Positions 1 to 12,124 of a DNA stretch of 64,000 bases are shown here, piece by piece. Source of the DNA: Macquaria australasica (taxonomy: Eukaryota; Chordata; Actinopteri; Centrarchiformes; Percichthyidae); the NCBI GenBank assembly GCA_005408345.1, contig SEMN01000534.1:296557-360556 (forward strand), read 5' to 3'. A program made the position numbers and the translations under genes. Under the pieces are notes generated by a model. The model ran no database searches, was not told where the DNA came from, and saw only the letters and a list, made by a program, of their open reading frames with translations. How positions within the stretch are numbered: the stretch's first letter is position 1; each line of letters opens with the position of its first letter.

Positions 1-603
1 CACAGGTGAGCTTTCTTAAGGCTCCGAAGGAAGTAAAGGCGCTGTTGCGCCTTTTTCACCAGTGTGGAGGAGTTGAGGGACCAGGTGAGATCATCGGAGA
101 TGTGGACTCCCGGGAACTTGAAGCTAGACACACGTTCCACTACAGTTCCGTTGATGTAGAGAGGGGTGTGTGCATGGCTCCTAGCCCGCCTGAAGTCCAC
201 GACGATTTCCTTGGTCTTCTGGGTGTTCAGTGCCAGATTGTTATCAGCACACCACTCGGCCAGGTGCTGAACCTCGTCCCTGTAGGCTGTCTCATCGTTG
301 TCTCTGATCAGGCCTACCACCGCGGTGTCATCTGCGAACTTGATTATGGAGTTGGAGCTATAAACAGGAACGCAGTCGTGGGTGAACAGAGAGTACAGCA
401 GAGGGCTCAGCACGCAACCTTGTGGCACACCGGTGTTCAGGGTGATGGAGGAGGATGAGAGGTTATGCAACTTAACAGTCTGAGGTCTATTGGCCAGAAA
501 ATCCAGAGTCCAGTTGCAGGGGGATGTACTGATGCCAAACTGGCTGAGCTTGGAGATCAGCTTGGAGGGGGTAACAGTGTTGAATGCTGAACTGAAGTCA
601 ATG
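1..603 (-). pseudogene. LINE reverse transcriptase, catalytic half, frameshifted and truncated by window edge
   Basis: This is the continuation of the LINE RT in the shifted frame. It starts at the DFSSAFNT block just after the duplication and stays open to position 1. It shows [16 protein letters not shown], the catalytic FADD box at 327-338 (read in reverse), [13 protein letters not shown], and the downstream [10 protein letters not shown] and [13 protein letters not shown] motifs. The catalytic aspartates are intact, so it was the shift rather than active-site decay that killed this copy first. The overlapping plus-strand open frame at 6-458 is its shadow. Confidence 0.9.
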
Positions 604-2347
604 AGCATCCTGTCAGCATCCTGACATAAGTATTGTGGCTATCCAGGTGGGTCAGGGCAGAGTAAAGTGCCGTAGAGATGGCATCCTCTGTCAACCTGTT
701 TCGGCGGTAGGCAAACTGGTGTGGATCCAGTGTGGCAGGCAGACAGGTTTTCAGATGGGAAAGAACCAGCCTCTCAAAACACTTGGCTATGATAGGGGTG
801 AGTGCGACAGGACGGAAGTCATTTAGGGCCTTAGCGGTGGAGTGCTTCGGCACTGGCACGATGGTGGCGGTCTTGGAGCTAATGGGGACAACTGCCTGGG
901 CCAGGGACAGGTTGAAGATGTCCATAAAGACCCCAGCCAGCTGCTCAGCACAGGCTCTGAACACACGACCAGGTATCCCATCAGGGCCAGCTGCCTTCCG
1001 TGCATTTACCTTGCTCATGATGGAGCAAACATCAGCGGTGGAGTGTGTGAGGGACTGTTCATCTGGTAGAGGCTCCAATTTGAGGGTGACCTCCTTATTT
1101 CCCCGGTCAAAGCGAGCATAGAAGGTATTGAGCTCGTCGGGGAGGGAGGCAGAACTGATTGGGGGAACTGTGCTGGGAGATTTGAAGTTTGTGATAGTCC
1201 GTATGCCTTGCCACATGCGCCGGGAGTCAGAGGAGTTGAAGTGCTCTTCAGTCCTCAGTTTATGTTTGTATTTGGCCAGGGAGATTCCCCTCCTCAGGTT
1301 GGCCCTGGCTGAGCTGTAAGCCTCCCGGTCACCAGACCTGAAGGCAACATCCCTAGCTTTGAGCAGGAGGCGAACCTCTCTGTTCATCCAGGGCTTCTGG
1401 TTGGGGAAAGTTGTTATTTTTTTCTGTGAGGTCACAATGTCCATGCACCCTTTAATGTGGTCCAGGACAGAGTTGGTGTAGGTGTCAATATTAGTCTGGG
1501 AGCCCATGGTGGCCTGGGCAGCAAACACATTCCAGTCTGTGTGCTGGAATTGGTGTTGGAGAGTGGCGTTTGCACCCTCCATCCAGACCTTGATTGTCCT
1601 TGTTGTCGGTTTCACACGTTTGATGGCTGGGGTGTACTTGGGGAGCAGGAACAAAGAGAGATGGTCCGACTGTCCCAGGTGGGGGACGGGTGTGGCTTTG
1701 TAAGCGTCAGCCACACTGGTGTAAACGTGGTCCAGAGTTTTATCTCCCCTTGTGGTGCAGGAGACATTTTGATGGAACTTTGGCAGTACAGATTTCAAAG
1801 TGCAGTGATTGAAGTCCCCAGCTACAACAAAGGCTCCATCCGGGTGCATGGTCTGCAGCTTGCTTATAGCAGCACAAAGTTCTTTCATGGCCACTTTAGC
1901 ATTAGCATCCGGAGGGAGATAAACTGCAGCAGCAACAATGCATGTAAACTCACGTGGTAGGTAAAATGGCCTGCACCTAATGAACAGGTACTCCAGATCA
2001 GCAGAGCACTGAGTATCAACAATAGCAGAGTCTGTGCACCATGTTTTGTTTACATAGATGAATACACCACCACCCCTGTTTTTACCTGTGGCTGCTGCTT
2101 CTCTGTCTGCCCTGAACAAAGTGCGTCCATCCAACTCCACCACACTGTTAGGAACAGCGTTGCTTAGCCATGTTTCTGTGAAGACCATGAAACTGCAATC
2201 CATAAGCCTTCTCTGAGTGAGGGACCAGATCTTAAGTTCGTCCAGCTTGTTTGCCAGGGACCGTACATTGGCGAGGAAGATGCTAGGTATCGCTGGTCGA
2301 TGTGGGTTTAGCCGAAGCTTAGCTTGCAGACCTCCGTGCTTGCCCCG
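557..2347 (-). pseudogene. LINE ORF2: AP-endonuclease plus first half of reverse transcriptase
   Basis: The open frame from the ATG at 2203 is 548 codons, but homology clearly begins upstream (LANVRSLANKLDEL just before the ATG). Counting from that Met, the endonuclease shows FTETWLS (8-14), the catalytic GDFNH (129-133) and SDHLSLF (179-185). A linker with KPWMN (279-283) follows, then RT signatures AAGPDGIP (404-411), NDFRPVAL (461-468) and FAYR (497-500). The frame should continue into the FSSAFNT block, but after TYVRML (525-530) it shifts and ends in a short junk tail because of an 11-bp tandem duplication. In a live element the protein nicks target DNA and primes reverse transcription from the nick; this copy cannot make it. 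Confidence 0.92.
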
Positions 2348-2350
2348 TCA

Positions 2351-2556
2351 TTGTTTACGATCCCGACGCCGTCGCCGGGGTCTACCGGTGGGGATGAATG
2401 GATCGCTCGGCCTCGGTAACCTTCCCAGCTCTGGGGGTAGCTGGTTGAAGTCAAACGGATGATCCAGAACGATGTTTGTGCAGTGATGATTAATATCCAA
2501 AAGTGTCAGCTTATCGTATCTGACGTGCGCATGAGTGAATCGAGCGAAAATGCAGG
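2351..2556 (-). pseudogene. LINE ORF2 amino-terminal leader, cut off by a stop codon
   Basis: This is the upstream part of the LINE reading frame, in the same frame as the endonuclease region. It reads HAHVRYDKLTLLDI, a proline-rich middle (NQLPPELGRLPRPSDPF), then an arginine-rich block (RPRRRRRDRKQ). It ends at an in-frame TGA at 2348-2350, just after the basic block. The frame resumes immediately with RGKHGG and LANVRSLANKLDEL, which shows that the TGA is a later point mutation. No ATG lies in frame at the start; either the true start was lost or this part was reached in another way. Confidence 0.7.
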
Positions 2557-2640
2557 AGAAAGTTATTTAAATAACTACTAAATAGCGAAAACTGGAGAGA
2601 CGCTGAGCCGCGCGTTGTTCACGCGCCGCCATCTTGGTCA

Positions 2641-3850
2641 CAGTCGAGTTTAAGATGCTGTTTGATGATCTGTCAAGCACTTATTTTGAAGCATACTGAT
2701 GCCTTAACTCAGCAACCTATATATACACGTACACCTTTGAAGATAAAAATATGCACATTTGAGATAAAGGAGACTGATTGCCTGTCAGACTGAAACAGGT
2801 AACAGCATCCGATATTTATGTAACTCAAATAAATGTGTGTCTCCATAAGACCTAGGTGTAAATGCTGGGTAACATCACCTTTTAGTAGAACTGATGAAGA
2901 ATGATGAAAATTGGGTAAAACATCTGCAAGACTGAAAGACAAGTTGTTAGTATTTTGCAGCTGCTATCCAGGCTGTACTGTATTAGGAATTAAAATGAAC
3001 AGTGCAATAGACCAATAGCAATGACAGTCTGTTTGTTTACATCCCGGGCCTCTCTGGATATTGCTCTCAGACAAATGTTCATTTTCACAGCTCCAGAGTG
3101 AAATGTGCTTAACAATAGCTGCTTCCAAACACACAGACCTGCCAACATCCATCAGCTGAGACAGGAACTTGATAAAGAAAAAGATAAGGCTCAATTGCTC
3201 TGTAGCTGATCCATATCTGAATGTGCAAACGTCAGGCATTACGCCACTGGGGGAGCGCATATGTAGTCCGTCTGCCACAGTCACGCCTTGATCCAGGCTT
3301 GTTTTACGTCTATGCTCTATAATAGTGCTAATGTCTTAAACAGCTGTTGCAATCAGTTCATTAGGGCATGCAACATAATAGACATGCAAGAGATTTTCAA
3401 AGGGACAATGCACTTTGTTCACTTGTGATATGTTGTGGATCATTGACTTCCTCCAGTTATCTTGCAGTGAAATCAGGCAATATGTGCTCTGCAATCTCAC
3501 ACTTTATAAAACATTTCACTGATACTTTTGTGGACACAGTGGCTGTCTCAATGGCCTGAGTCTGAACCCTTCCAGTTTCAGAATGACATTTGTCCATGTG
3601 TTACGCTCATTTAAATGGTCAATGTTTGATTGCAGGAGACATACCTGTAGATAAAAATCTCCCTCCTCTCTTAACTTTTGTTTCATTGCTTAAAGAGAGG
3701 TGAGGCTTTGATCGTTAGAAATGATTTTTTCATATGTATTATTGTCCTTTGTGTATGTATTATTGCATGGCTGTATCAGTGGCAATATCGGTCTGTTCAC
3801 CACCAGAGCAGATATGGTGGTAATGTAGTGTTAGAGATAGATAAAAATAA
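2641..3850. other. Unique-looking AT-rich DNA, no gene seen
   Basis: There is no recognisable coding region or repeat family here. The minus-strand open frames (77 and 106 codons) have no domain signature and no codon pattern that separates them from chance. Confidence 0.5.
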
Positions 3851-3852
3851 AC

Positions 3853-4216
3853 AAGACAAAGAGTCTACAGCTATGCTGCAAGGCTATAAATTTAGACACA
3901 GTGGTGCTTTGACCTAATGCTTGTATTAGCATGCTAACATGCTCACAATGATAATGCAAGCATGTTGATGTAAAGTAGGTATAATGTTAACCATCTTTGT
4001 TTTGCATGTTAGCACGCTAACATTTGCTAATTAGCATTAATCAAAGTACAGCTGAAGCTGATGGGAATGTTATTCATTTTGCAGGTATTAGGTCATAAAC
4101 AACAAATTATAATTTTGACCTGATGGTGGCGTTAGATAACGATACCAAAGTCAGTAGAATACATCGTCTGTACAAAATTTGGTACCATCCATTAGTAGAT
4201 GTTAAGATATTTCACA
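3853..4216 (+). repeat. Dispersed teleost repeat family A (GCATGCTAACATGCTCACAATG type), copy 1
   Basis: This copy begins near ACAAGACAAAGAGTCTACAG, continues through CAGTGGTGCTTTGA, AGCATGCTAACATGCTCACA and GTACAGCTGAAGCTGATGGG, and ends near AGATATTTCACAG. The same module order appears near 12130, 14980 and 25085, and in reverse near 5500 and 41730, so it is a dispersed family. It has no coding capacity and looks like a non-autonomous DNA element or old SINE-like repeat; the class is unsettled. Confidence 0.75.
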
Positions 4217-5499
4217 GAATAAGTGAAGTGCAGTTGCACCAATATTGTGGCTAAAAATCTGATTTTGACCCAAAGTGCCTGTTATACACCTTCTGTCTCG
4301 CAGTCCTGAGTATAATTTGCTAGTATATGATAGCAGAAGGAATGAAAAACAGGATAATTCTTCTTCTGCAGTTAAACACTGAAAAATGGCAAAACCATTA
4401 GGTCTGTGCTGCATTGCTCAACCAACATGTGATCTAAGGACCCTGTTACATTTTGTCCTCCCTCCTCTGTTCTGCTCTTCAGCTGCTGCTAAGATGTGAG
4501 AGGCTGTATTTATCTTAGCCTATAATCAACATCACTGTGACCATCAGAGTGAGAGGGAGGCAGTCGGTAGTTGTTAGGCTGTGATGGGGGGGCCATGAGC
4601 TCTTAATCTGGCTGCTGATGTCGGCTCAGTGCAGCACTGAAGATGAAGGCTTTGGCAAACCAACGGGGCCACATGATGAGAGTATGACTAGTACAGAGAG
4701 GAGAATGTTGTGAGAGGGTCTTTCACAGGGTCAGTACTGCAGGTAGTCATGGTCATATAGTAGAATGACATTGGCCTCTATAATATACTCTATATTCCTC
4801 TTTAGTTCTGGCAGGATTCGGAAGAGGAAACCAAGAGAGAACAAATAAAACATTATTAAATCCATGAAATACTTCATGCATAGTAAACAAAGGCAATCAT
4901 ACTTCTTACCATATGCCCTTACTTAATGTTGCGATGTAGTGTCAAGACTGCAGAACTGATCCATTTAAGTGTTCATGTAACAGTACAGAGAGTTTTTCAG
5001 TGTTAGTGTTAATAGTGGCTGTGCATGTGGGATGAGATAAAACAAAGAGTTTGGAATAAATTCAACTCAACATAAACACTGGAAAAATGGACTTGGGGTG
5101 TTAGGGAGGGTTGCTACAATGACAAACCATCAAATATGTCCTTCTAAAATGAAATAATAGTTCCTTTCAAAATCATTTACAGTACACAGTTGAAATAGTG
5201 AGACTCTTGGTGTTCTGTTGTGTATGTGCGTGCGTGTGTGTTGGACTGAGAAGAAGTCTATAAGGTGGATGGGAGAGATAGAAAACATGGGTGAGAAGAG
5301 AGAGAAAGGTAAATAAATGTACACTAATGCTAATACTAATGCTACTACCACCACCACCAATAAAAATAATAATGATATAGTGGCCACTGGTGGTGAAGAA
5401 GGATCGGGGCACCATCAGGGAGATCCAGAACAGGTCTGCTGGTTCAGGTCTGCTGGATCAACAGTATTGTTATTGTTACCTGTAGTGATTATTAGTATG
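4217..5499. other. No gene seen; short simple-sequence patches
   Basis: This is unique-looking DNA with a GTGTGTGCG-like patch near 5222 and a low-complexity CTA/ACC/AAT stretch at about 5320-5380. The open frames at 5130-5517 are by-products of that low complexity. Confidence 0.5.
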
Positions 5500-5795
5500 A
5501 CTCTAGCAGCAACATGAGGTTGACATTTGTGGAGCAGAGTGAAATACCTTGACAACTATTTAATGGATTGCCATAAAATTTGCTACAGATATTCAAGGTC
5601 CCTAGAGCATAAACTATAATGACTTTGGCATCAACTGGATGGATTGGCACATTTTGTACAGATATTCATGGTTCCCAGAGGATGAATCCTACTGACATTG
5701 GTGATCCCCTGACTTTTCCTCTAGCACCACTATGAGGTTGATATTTTTGTTTTTATTGAAATATCTCGACCGCTACTGGATGGATAGTTACCTGG
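5500..5795 (-). repeat. Dispersed repeat family A, 3' part, reverse orientation, internally duplicated
   Basis: On the minus strand this matches the 3' half of family A. The block 'rule of one sixth' module (ATGGATTGCCATAAAATTTG ... ACAGATATTCA) is present twice, at about 5565-5600 and 5635-5670. The GTGATCCCCTGACTTTTCCT segment at about 5701-5720 is the reverse of the AAGTAAGGGGATCACCAAAG module seen at 15167-15186. It carries no coding sequence. Confidence 0.6.
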
Positions 5796-7949
5796 TAAAC
5801 ATCATCACATGAGCATTATCTTGTTGTTGTTATTACACCTTTTCTGGTTAACAGTTGGTATTGTTGGCTCCATTATATTTGACCCCAACCTTTCTCCTCA
5901 TGGGAAAAATGAGTTTCTTCTATCCTAGCTATCAATATTTTGGCACACTATTTAATAGGATAAAATCATCTGCATTTTCAATACATTTAATAAATACACA
6001 TCAGCTGACTTCTTCCATTGTAACATAATGAAATAAAGCAGCTCCAGTGAAACCTGGCCAGTCAGAAAGTGCATTCAGGACACAGGTGGCTTTCGGGCTG
6101 CACAGAGAGAGCTTTAATGCTGGATCAGCATACTCAAAAACAACAGTGAGTAAAACCTGCAGAGTATCTGCCGGCATGTGCTTGGACCAGGCTGTCGGCC
6201 GCAGAACCGGTTTCAAACCTGTTCAGATTAACCCTGTGGGTCAAGTCAGAGGGAGCTGGAGAGAGCATACCAGATCACACTACACCACTGCTTTATCCAG
6301 GCAGCCTGGCACCTACAGTAAAGCCTATAAGCAGATCAGCTGGCCAGAACAGACATACCACACCATACACAAAACACTAACCTCTACTCTAGCAGGCTGA
6401 GGTTTGTGTTTTAGTGACACAATTCTGTGATTCTCTCCTTGGAAAGCTCCATTTTTAGAGCATTTGTTCCTTCATTCAGTGTTCAGACCCAGCCAGAAGC
6501 GCTTAAAGACTTACACATCCCTCTTGGCGTATGTGGTTTATACTCGAGAGACTTGTGAGGGGACAGCCACAGATCATTGTCCCCCAAATCCTGCTCAGCT
6601 TTTTGGATCAATAACCAGGCTGAAAGATCCAACCCATGAATCATCAGTGGCTCCATACCTGCAGATGATGAGGGAGTTGCATACTTTCAATCAGATTTAG
6701 AGCGCTGAGAACACGCAGGTGCTACACAAAGTTAGAAACACTAAGCTTATTGTTGTCCACAGTTATGAGTCATTTATTTACCCTGGCTGGAGTTATGTCA
6801 CAGCACTGGAGGTCAGCTTTTTAGGTTGCAGTGTGCCATTAAGTTGATTTTAGCACTACTTGACCCAAATTATTCTTTCAAGGATTAAAAATTACTTTCA
6901 AATTCACAGTTTTTGGCAAGTCTTTGTACCCGGAGTCTCTCTCCCCTCTGATCCAAGCCATCAGGAGCTTTCACACACCATCTGTTTGGCTGGAGTAGTA
7001 ATTACCTGAATCTATTTACTGTAAGTCAGCCAGAGTATGGAGAAAGACAAGAGAAAAGGGACTGTTTGCAAGTGGATGAAAGAAAATGAGACAGAGAGAG
7101 TGTGACCTTCTTTGGTGTGGTTGTTGTTCACTGGGGCTTGTCTACTACCTGGAGCAGGCAAAACACTGAGATGAGGTGGATGAGATTACAGTTGGCATCC
7201 GCGTGGAGCCATGAAAACTGGTTCTAACCAGCTTTCTTGATTTCACATGCAAAATGGGCACCTGAATCCTTTGTTCTGTGTACTTGTGTCAACTTGTTGA
7301 GTGACCTTTGCCCCAGTTGAAAGGTCACAGATTGGATCGCTGCAACCTGCTGTATTTATCATCAGAGGCAGAACCCTTCTTGATATCACCTCAGCACAGT
7401 TTTCAAACACATTTTGCTTGAGATTTAATTTTTTTAGAAATTGTCATCATATTGTTGCAGCACTGTTTATATGCACATCTAAATATTGTATCAGCATTGG
7501 GAGAAGATAGTGTAATTTTGTGACTTTTTCCCCTTCTATCATTTACTTCATGATGACATAGTGACACTTGTAAGGTGAGATTCAACCCACTGAGACTAAT
7601 TGGCATTTGGATTCAGGGACAGGGAAAAGGCTGCAAAGCGGAGAGCGCCATCTGGTGTTAAAACAGCATCACAAGTTTACTAATATTATTCTGAAAATCA
7701 TTCCATTTATTTGGAAGATATTGTAAAATTTGCTACAGTCACTTTGTATACATAATTTGTCCCTATCACACAGCAATAGTGTTTTCAGATGAAAACATCT
7801 GGGTTGGAATTCAATCAAATACAGGTACCTGACTTTTATCAATTAATATATGTAGAAACAAATATATAATAAAAGCCATGACCTGCCAGAAATTAAGCCT
7901 ATGAATTTGCTTTATGATGCATTAGTGGAAAGTCACAGAAAAGCACACA
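5796..7949. other. No gene or repeat family recognised
   Basis: This stretch looks like unique DNA. The 117-codon plus frame at 6047-6400 and the others here lack domain signatures. A small inverted pair GTGACCTTT/AAAGGTCAC lies at 7301-7328. Confidence 0.45.
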
Positions 7950-8472
7950 TTAAAGACCAGCTCCAGACATGTATGAAAACATATATACAGATAGTCTGCT
8001 TGGAACAATAATGCGTATCTGGTGTGTTTTTTTCCACAAAAAAAAGTATAATTTCCACATTAAAATCCTTAAAAAGGCATCTACTCCTTCTAGCTCATTA
8101 AAAATTCCAGATCTATGAATATGCAAATTGGGTTAATTTCTAAAGTTTCCTGCTGAACACAAGATGTCTCCTGCTTCACTGTGAAGTCCATTCTCAGTGT
8201 ATGTGCGCTGGCAGTTCAAGTTTCTACATCACACTTGTAAAAGTTGCAAATTGGACCAGGATTGGCTTCCAAACTATTGGTGATGTCACAAATCATGCTT
8301 GTAGGCCCGCCCCTGAAAATGTGATTTTCAGTGAGCACATAGAAACTTTCCTCCTTCAGCAGGTGAAAGTGAAAACAACTCTGCACACACATCATTCTGT
8401 ACAGTGAAGGTCAAACATTCAACTGGAGGAACAAGAAGAAAAACAGATTTTTGAGTGGAGGGGGACTTTAAA
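7950..8472. mobile_element. TTAA-ended MITE (piggyBac-like boundaries)
   Basis: The ends form a terminal inverted repeat: TTAAAGACCAGCTCC on the left and GGAGGGGGACTTTAA on the right, 13 of 15 positions matching after reverse complement, with TTAA at both borders. The 523-bp body has no transposase. TTAA borders are characteristic of piggyBac-type insertion, so this is probably a non-autonomous piggyBac-like element. The internal plus frame at 8201-8407 is a chance frame. Confidence 0.65.
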
Positions 8473-10030
8473 TTGCATTTAATATCATATCATTTAACTT
8501 GTGCTTTTATAAAGCATATCCTGTCTTTCATGAGTTCTTCAAGCTAGTATGATATTCTTTATCTTTTTGACACTATTAAATTGAACTTCGTACTTTTCAG
8601 TTTCTGTTTGGAGGCCTTTTCCTCAGCAGACATTTAGACTTGTTGTAGTAGGAAAAGCACAGGTGTTACTAATAACATTAACAATGGCTCGGTTTGACAG
8701 TACAACAGTGAGCCATAAGCTTGAAACTTAAGCAGTTAAATTGAGTGCAGTGCAGCCTTCATTAAGGTTATTAATTACACCTGGGCTTTTCCTTCTTGCT
8801 GCTATTTGATCAAAGGAGAAAAGTCTCTTTCATTTGAATGCATTACAAATAAAATCTCAGTCTCTGGCTCCAGTTTACTCAGGGTCTTGTGTATCTGAGC
8901 ATTGCTTGGTCACACATACAGTACAGTATATATATGTGAGCATACATACCGGCTGCTCAATATGTAGATATAAGGGGCTTTTAACTGTGAAGTAACCTAA
9001 TCACTGCTGCAAAGTTGGGTCATATTATTAATGGAGATACACTGTACAGTACACTGTCATCAAACTCATATCTGTTTTCTTGGATCATCACCCCCATCTA
9101 GTGGTCAAGATGTATACTTCAACTTTCTTCCTAGAGTGTATATGCACATACATTAGGTATTATAGCAAAGCCCTGATTGGAATTACATTTATGTTAACTC
9201 AGTGCATTTCTTGCCCTGCAACAAGGCAATGATAAATCACTGCAAACAAAACCAGAGTATGCATTGCCTTCTGGATGAAACAATAAACAAAGGAGCTCCA
9301 TGCGAGGAAAGAATGGCACTTCCTGTGTTTGCATCCAGCAGCCAGAGCTGTTTTCTATCCATTTGGCATGCTGATGCTTTACATTGTGCTTTGTTAGGAT
9401 TCCAGTGGTCATTGTTTTTCTGTTAATTCCACAATTTGTCATGGGCAAAGCTAAACAGATAGACATGGGGGGTGGGTGTGGAGCCCAGAACAAACATGAG
9501 GCTTATGAGTCACTGTGTTTGATGCTTGCTGGGGAAAAGGAAAAACAATGCTTTTACAGATCTACTCAAAGAAGAAACTATACTAGGACTCATTGACGGA
9601 CTGAGATTATTTAAGGCCAATAATGATACCAGTGCTTTTAGATTGCAGCTTCTATCTGATATTTTGAACTGATAATTAACTAACCAATTCAAAAAGTCCC
9701 ACTTTAATATGCAATAAATATGCAGTTAATAGTGAATATGCATTTTCATGCATACTTGTGTGGAATCGGGTCCGAATGTCACAGAAAATAAATGGAATTT
9801 ACTTGACAGACCATTGTGGTAAATTTCTACAGTTCTATAATTCATTTTGAATCAGCAGCAGCAGGATCACGAACAGGATTTTAAACTCAACTCTGAAACT
9901 GTTCTTAAACAGGGAGCAGTTTAATCAGCATGAATGATCAGAAGCTCTTGTGGTGTGTATCATTGTTTCTTGTTGAGTTGTGAAAGCTCGTCTAGGGCTC
10001 ATCAAATAACTCACCCATGTAGAAGGGTCT
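8473..10030. other. No gene seen
   Basis: This is AT-rich unique-looking DNA. The opposing frames at 9194-9596 overlap on both strands and have no domain signature. Confidence 0.45.
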
Positions 10031-10059
10031 ATAAAATGTATTTATTGATTTATTACTTT

Positions 10060-10785
10060 TATTAGTTTTGTTTATAAAACTCTTATATCAATGGTTAACA
10101 AACCATTTACTAATGCTTTATGAATCAGTTAGTCAGTAATAAGAACTTTTGGATTGCCAGGTTGTGAAAAATCCTACAGGAAATCAGATGTTCTTAAACA
10201 AAACAACAACTCTGAACACTATTTCCTGCATTTACCATATATCAAACTAGCAAATAGCACATTATTATGAAATTAGTTATCAGGCTTTCCTAAATAATAG
10301 TGGTCTAATGAAAAAATGCATGTAAATTGCAGTTATATTCACACATTAAAACCACTTAAAAGTTGTAGAAAATGTGGTATTTGCCTCTTTACTACAAAGA
10401 GCTCTGTGCTTTATATAATCTGTGATTGATGTTCCTTAGCATAAATATGAGTGCTTGCAATCAGAGGATAGCACAGCCTCTGTGTACCCTGAGGGGCGAA
10501 ACCCGGGGGGAAAAAAGTCAAATCACTCACTGCTGCTTGAAAAGCTTAATTTCTGTCTGTGATAATAGTAGATCAACATGTTGATCAGCTCCTCTCCTTT
10601 GTCATCTGAACTTGTCATTTTTCATTTTCAGAGGACACTATTTACAGAAAGGTGAGGGACATGTCTCCTCCACCCCAGTGGAAATTCCTCCCTTGTATAA
10701 AGCATTAGAAAATCATTATTAACCATTAATAAAGGCATTAGTTACAACATCTAAGAGGGCCTTATTATAAAGTGGTACCTTTAAG
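10060..10785. mobile_element. Possible MITE with long degenerate inverted ends
   Basis: The left segment (about 10070-10135, with ATGGTTAACAAACCATT and ACTAATGCTTTATGAAT) matches the reverse complement of the right segment (about 10695-10775, with AACCATTAATAAAGGCATTA). The right outer end TTATAAAGTGGTACC resembles the ends of common fish non-autonomous elements. The central 550 bp is unique. Boundaries and class are uncertain. Confidence 0.35.
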
Positions 10786-12124
10786 CAATAAATGATCTGG
10801 TATGTGGCATTGGTCCATACTATGTACTTGTCGCTATAATAGTAAACATCAAATAAAAATCAAACAAACTGTATCAGCATGTTTGGAACTAGAAGTGGCT
10901 TGTTTGAATCTCATGGTCAAATTGATGAGTAAAGTAAATGAATGTCACTCTCCCCTCAATGGGATGGTTTTTAACAAAGAGCTGACCCTTCAGTGGTGTT
11001 GCTTGGAGGCTATTTAAAAAGCAGGGAAAAGCTGGCCATGATGGTACCCCTCACATCACTTGGTGATGCTGAACAAAAGGCCACTCAGTCCCATGTGTTG
11101 CTTCACTCTAACCTGAACCAAGAGTTTAAAAGAGAAGCAGCCGTTGGGAAAGTGATTAGGTCATTGTGGTTCTGTTAAACCCTGCAGCATGGACAGAGCG
11201 TCCAAGGCCCCAGCAAAGGACTTGCTTTTCCCAGTGATTACTGCTGCTGAGTGCCCGATTAAAAGCACCTCTATGATGGCACAGCACCAGGCCCCAGAGC
11301 CACTCTGTTGCAATATGCTTCAAACCCAGTCAGCTGCGTTTAAGGAGTCAAGGGTAAAAAGGGTTACAGAACGTTTACCACTGGTGAACGCTCAGGGCCC
11401 TGGGGGCCAGTAATACAGGCTAATCTGACAGATATTTCTATTGTTGCTGTTGGTAATCTAATGCTACAGTGCTCCTTTCTCTCCCTCCCCCTGTATTTTC
11501 CTCCCCTGTCACCCTCCTCCACCCACTGTGTCTTCTCCGCCTCAGCCGAACATTGCTAGGCCACCAGGACAGTTATAATTATCCTGACAAACGGAAATAT
11601 GGTCGTTGGATTTGACGTGGCCATTTTCACTTTAATTGCTGTTTAGATGCCAGCAGCGCCTTTTGTCATGCGGCGCAGTTTAATCATTGCGGGGGAGAGA
11701 GCTGGTGTGTGTGCAGCCCCCAACTGGAGCTATCAGCATGGAGATGAGATGAAGTGTCAGCTGTAACACGTAAACACAGACACTCAGCACACAGAGAGTG
11801 GCCATAATTACACAGCCTGAGTCGCCATGCAGGGACTTGAGTAGGACGAGTCAGAGGATAGAAGCGGAAAGTATTTGTTTGTAGTGAAATGTTGAAGACA
11901 GAACCTTTTATTCTGAACCCGTCTTAGAGGAGAAGATGATAGATGTCTGTTTCCTGCTTAATGTATTTAACAGTTTACACACTGGGTTGCTGGATTGGCA
12001 TTATACCTTTCTCATGCATGCTTTATTTAATCGGGTAATATTTTTGTTCTAATAGAGAAAACTGAGCGCTAAAAACTAATCAGTGATGGAAAAATGCAAT
12101 TAATTCAGCCAGTCAACAACTCAC
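10786..12124. other. No gene seen; includes a GC-richer, possibly conserved stretch
   Basis: No domain-bearing frame was found. The segment 11540-11830 is richer in GC and in short mixed motifs (for example CAGTTATAATTATCCTGACA) than its surroundings and is free of recognised repeats. Confidence 0.4.

Larger units (their letters stand above)
1..2640 (-). mobile_element. CR1/L2-group LINE (non-LTR retrotransposon), 3' end outside window
   Basis: Read on the minus strand, this is a non-LTR retrotransposon: a GC-rich 5' leader (about 2560-2640, with the AAGATGGCGGCG motif common at LINE starts), an apurinic endonuclease domain, then reverse transcriptase. The element runs off the left window edge inside the RT domain, so its 3' UTR and tail are not visible. 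The coding frame can be followed without an ATG from about 2556; it is broken by a TGA at 2348-2350 and by a frameshift at 604-625. The motif set (GDFNH, SDH, AAGPDGIP, NDFRPVAL, FADD) fits the CR1/L2/Rex1 group of teleost LINEs; the exact family was not determined. It is a dead copy. Confidence 0.93.

Noticed and set aside
6..458. 150-codon plus-strand open frame at the left edge
   Set aside because: It is antisense to the LINE reverse transcriptase, whose FADD and other motifs are clear on the minus strand.
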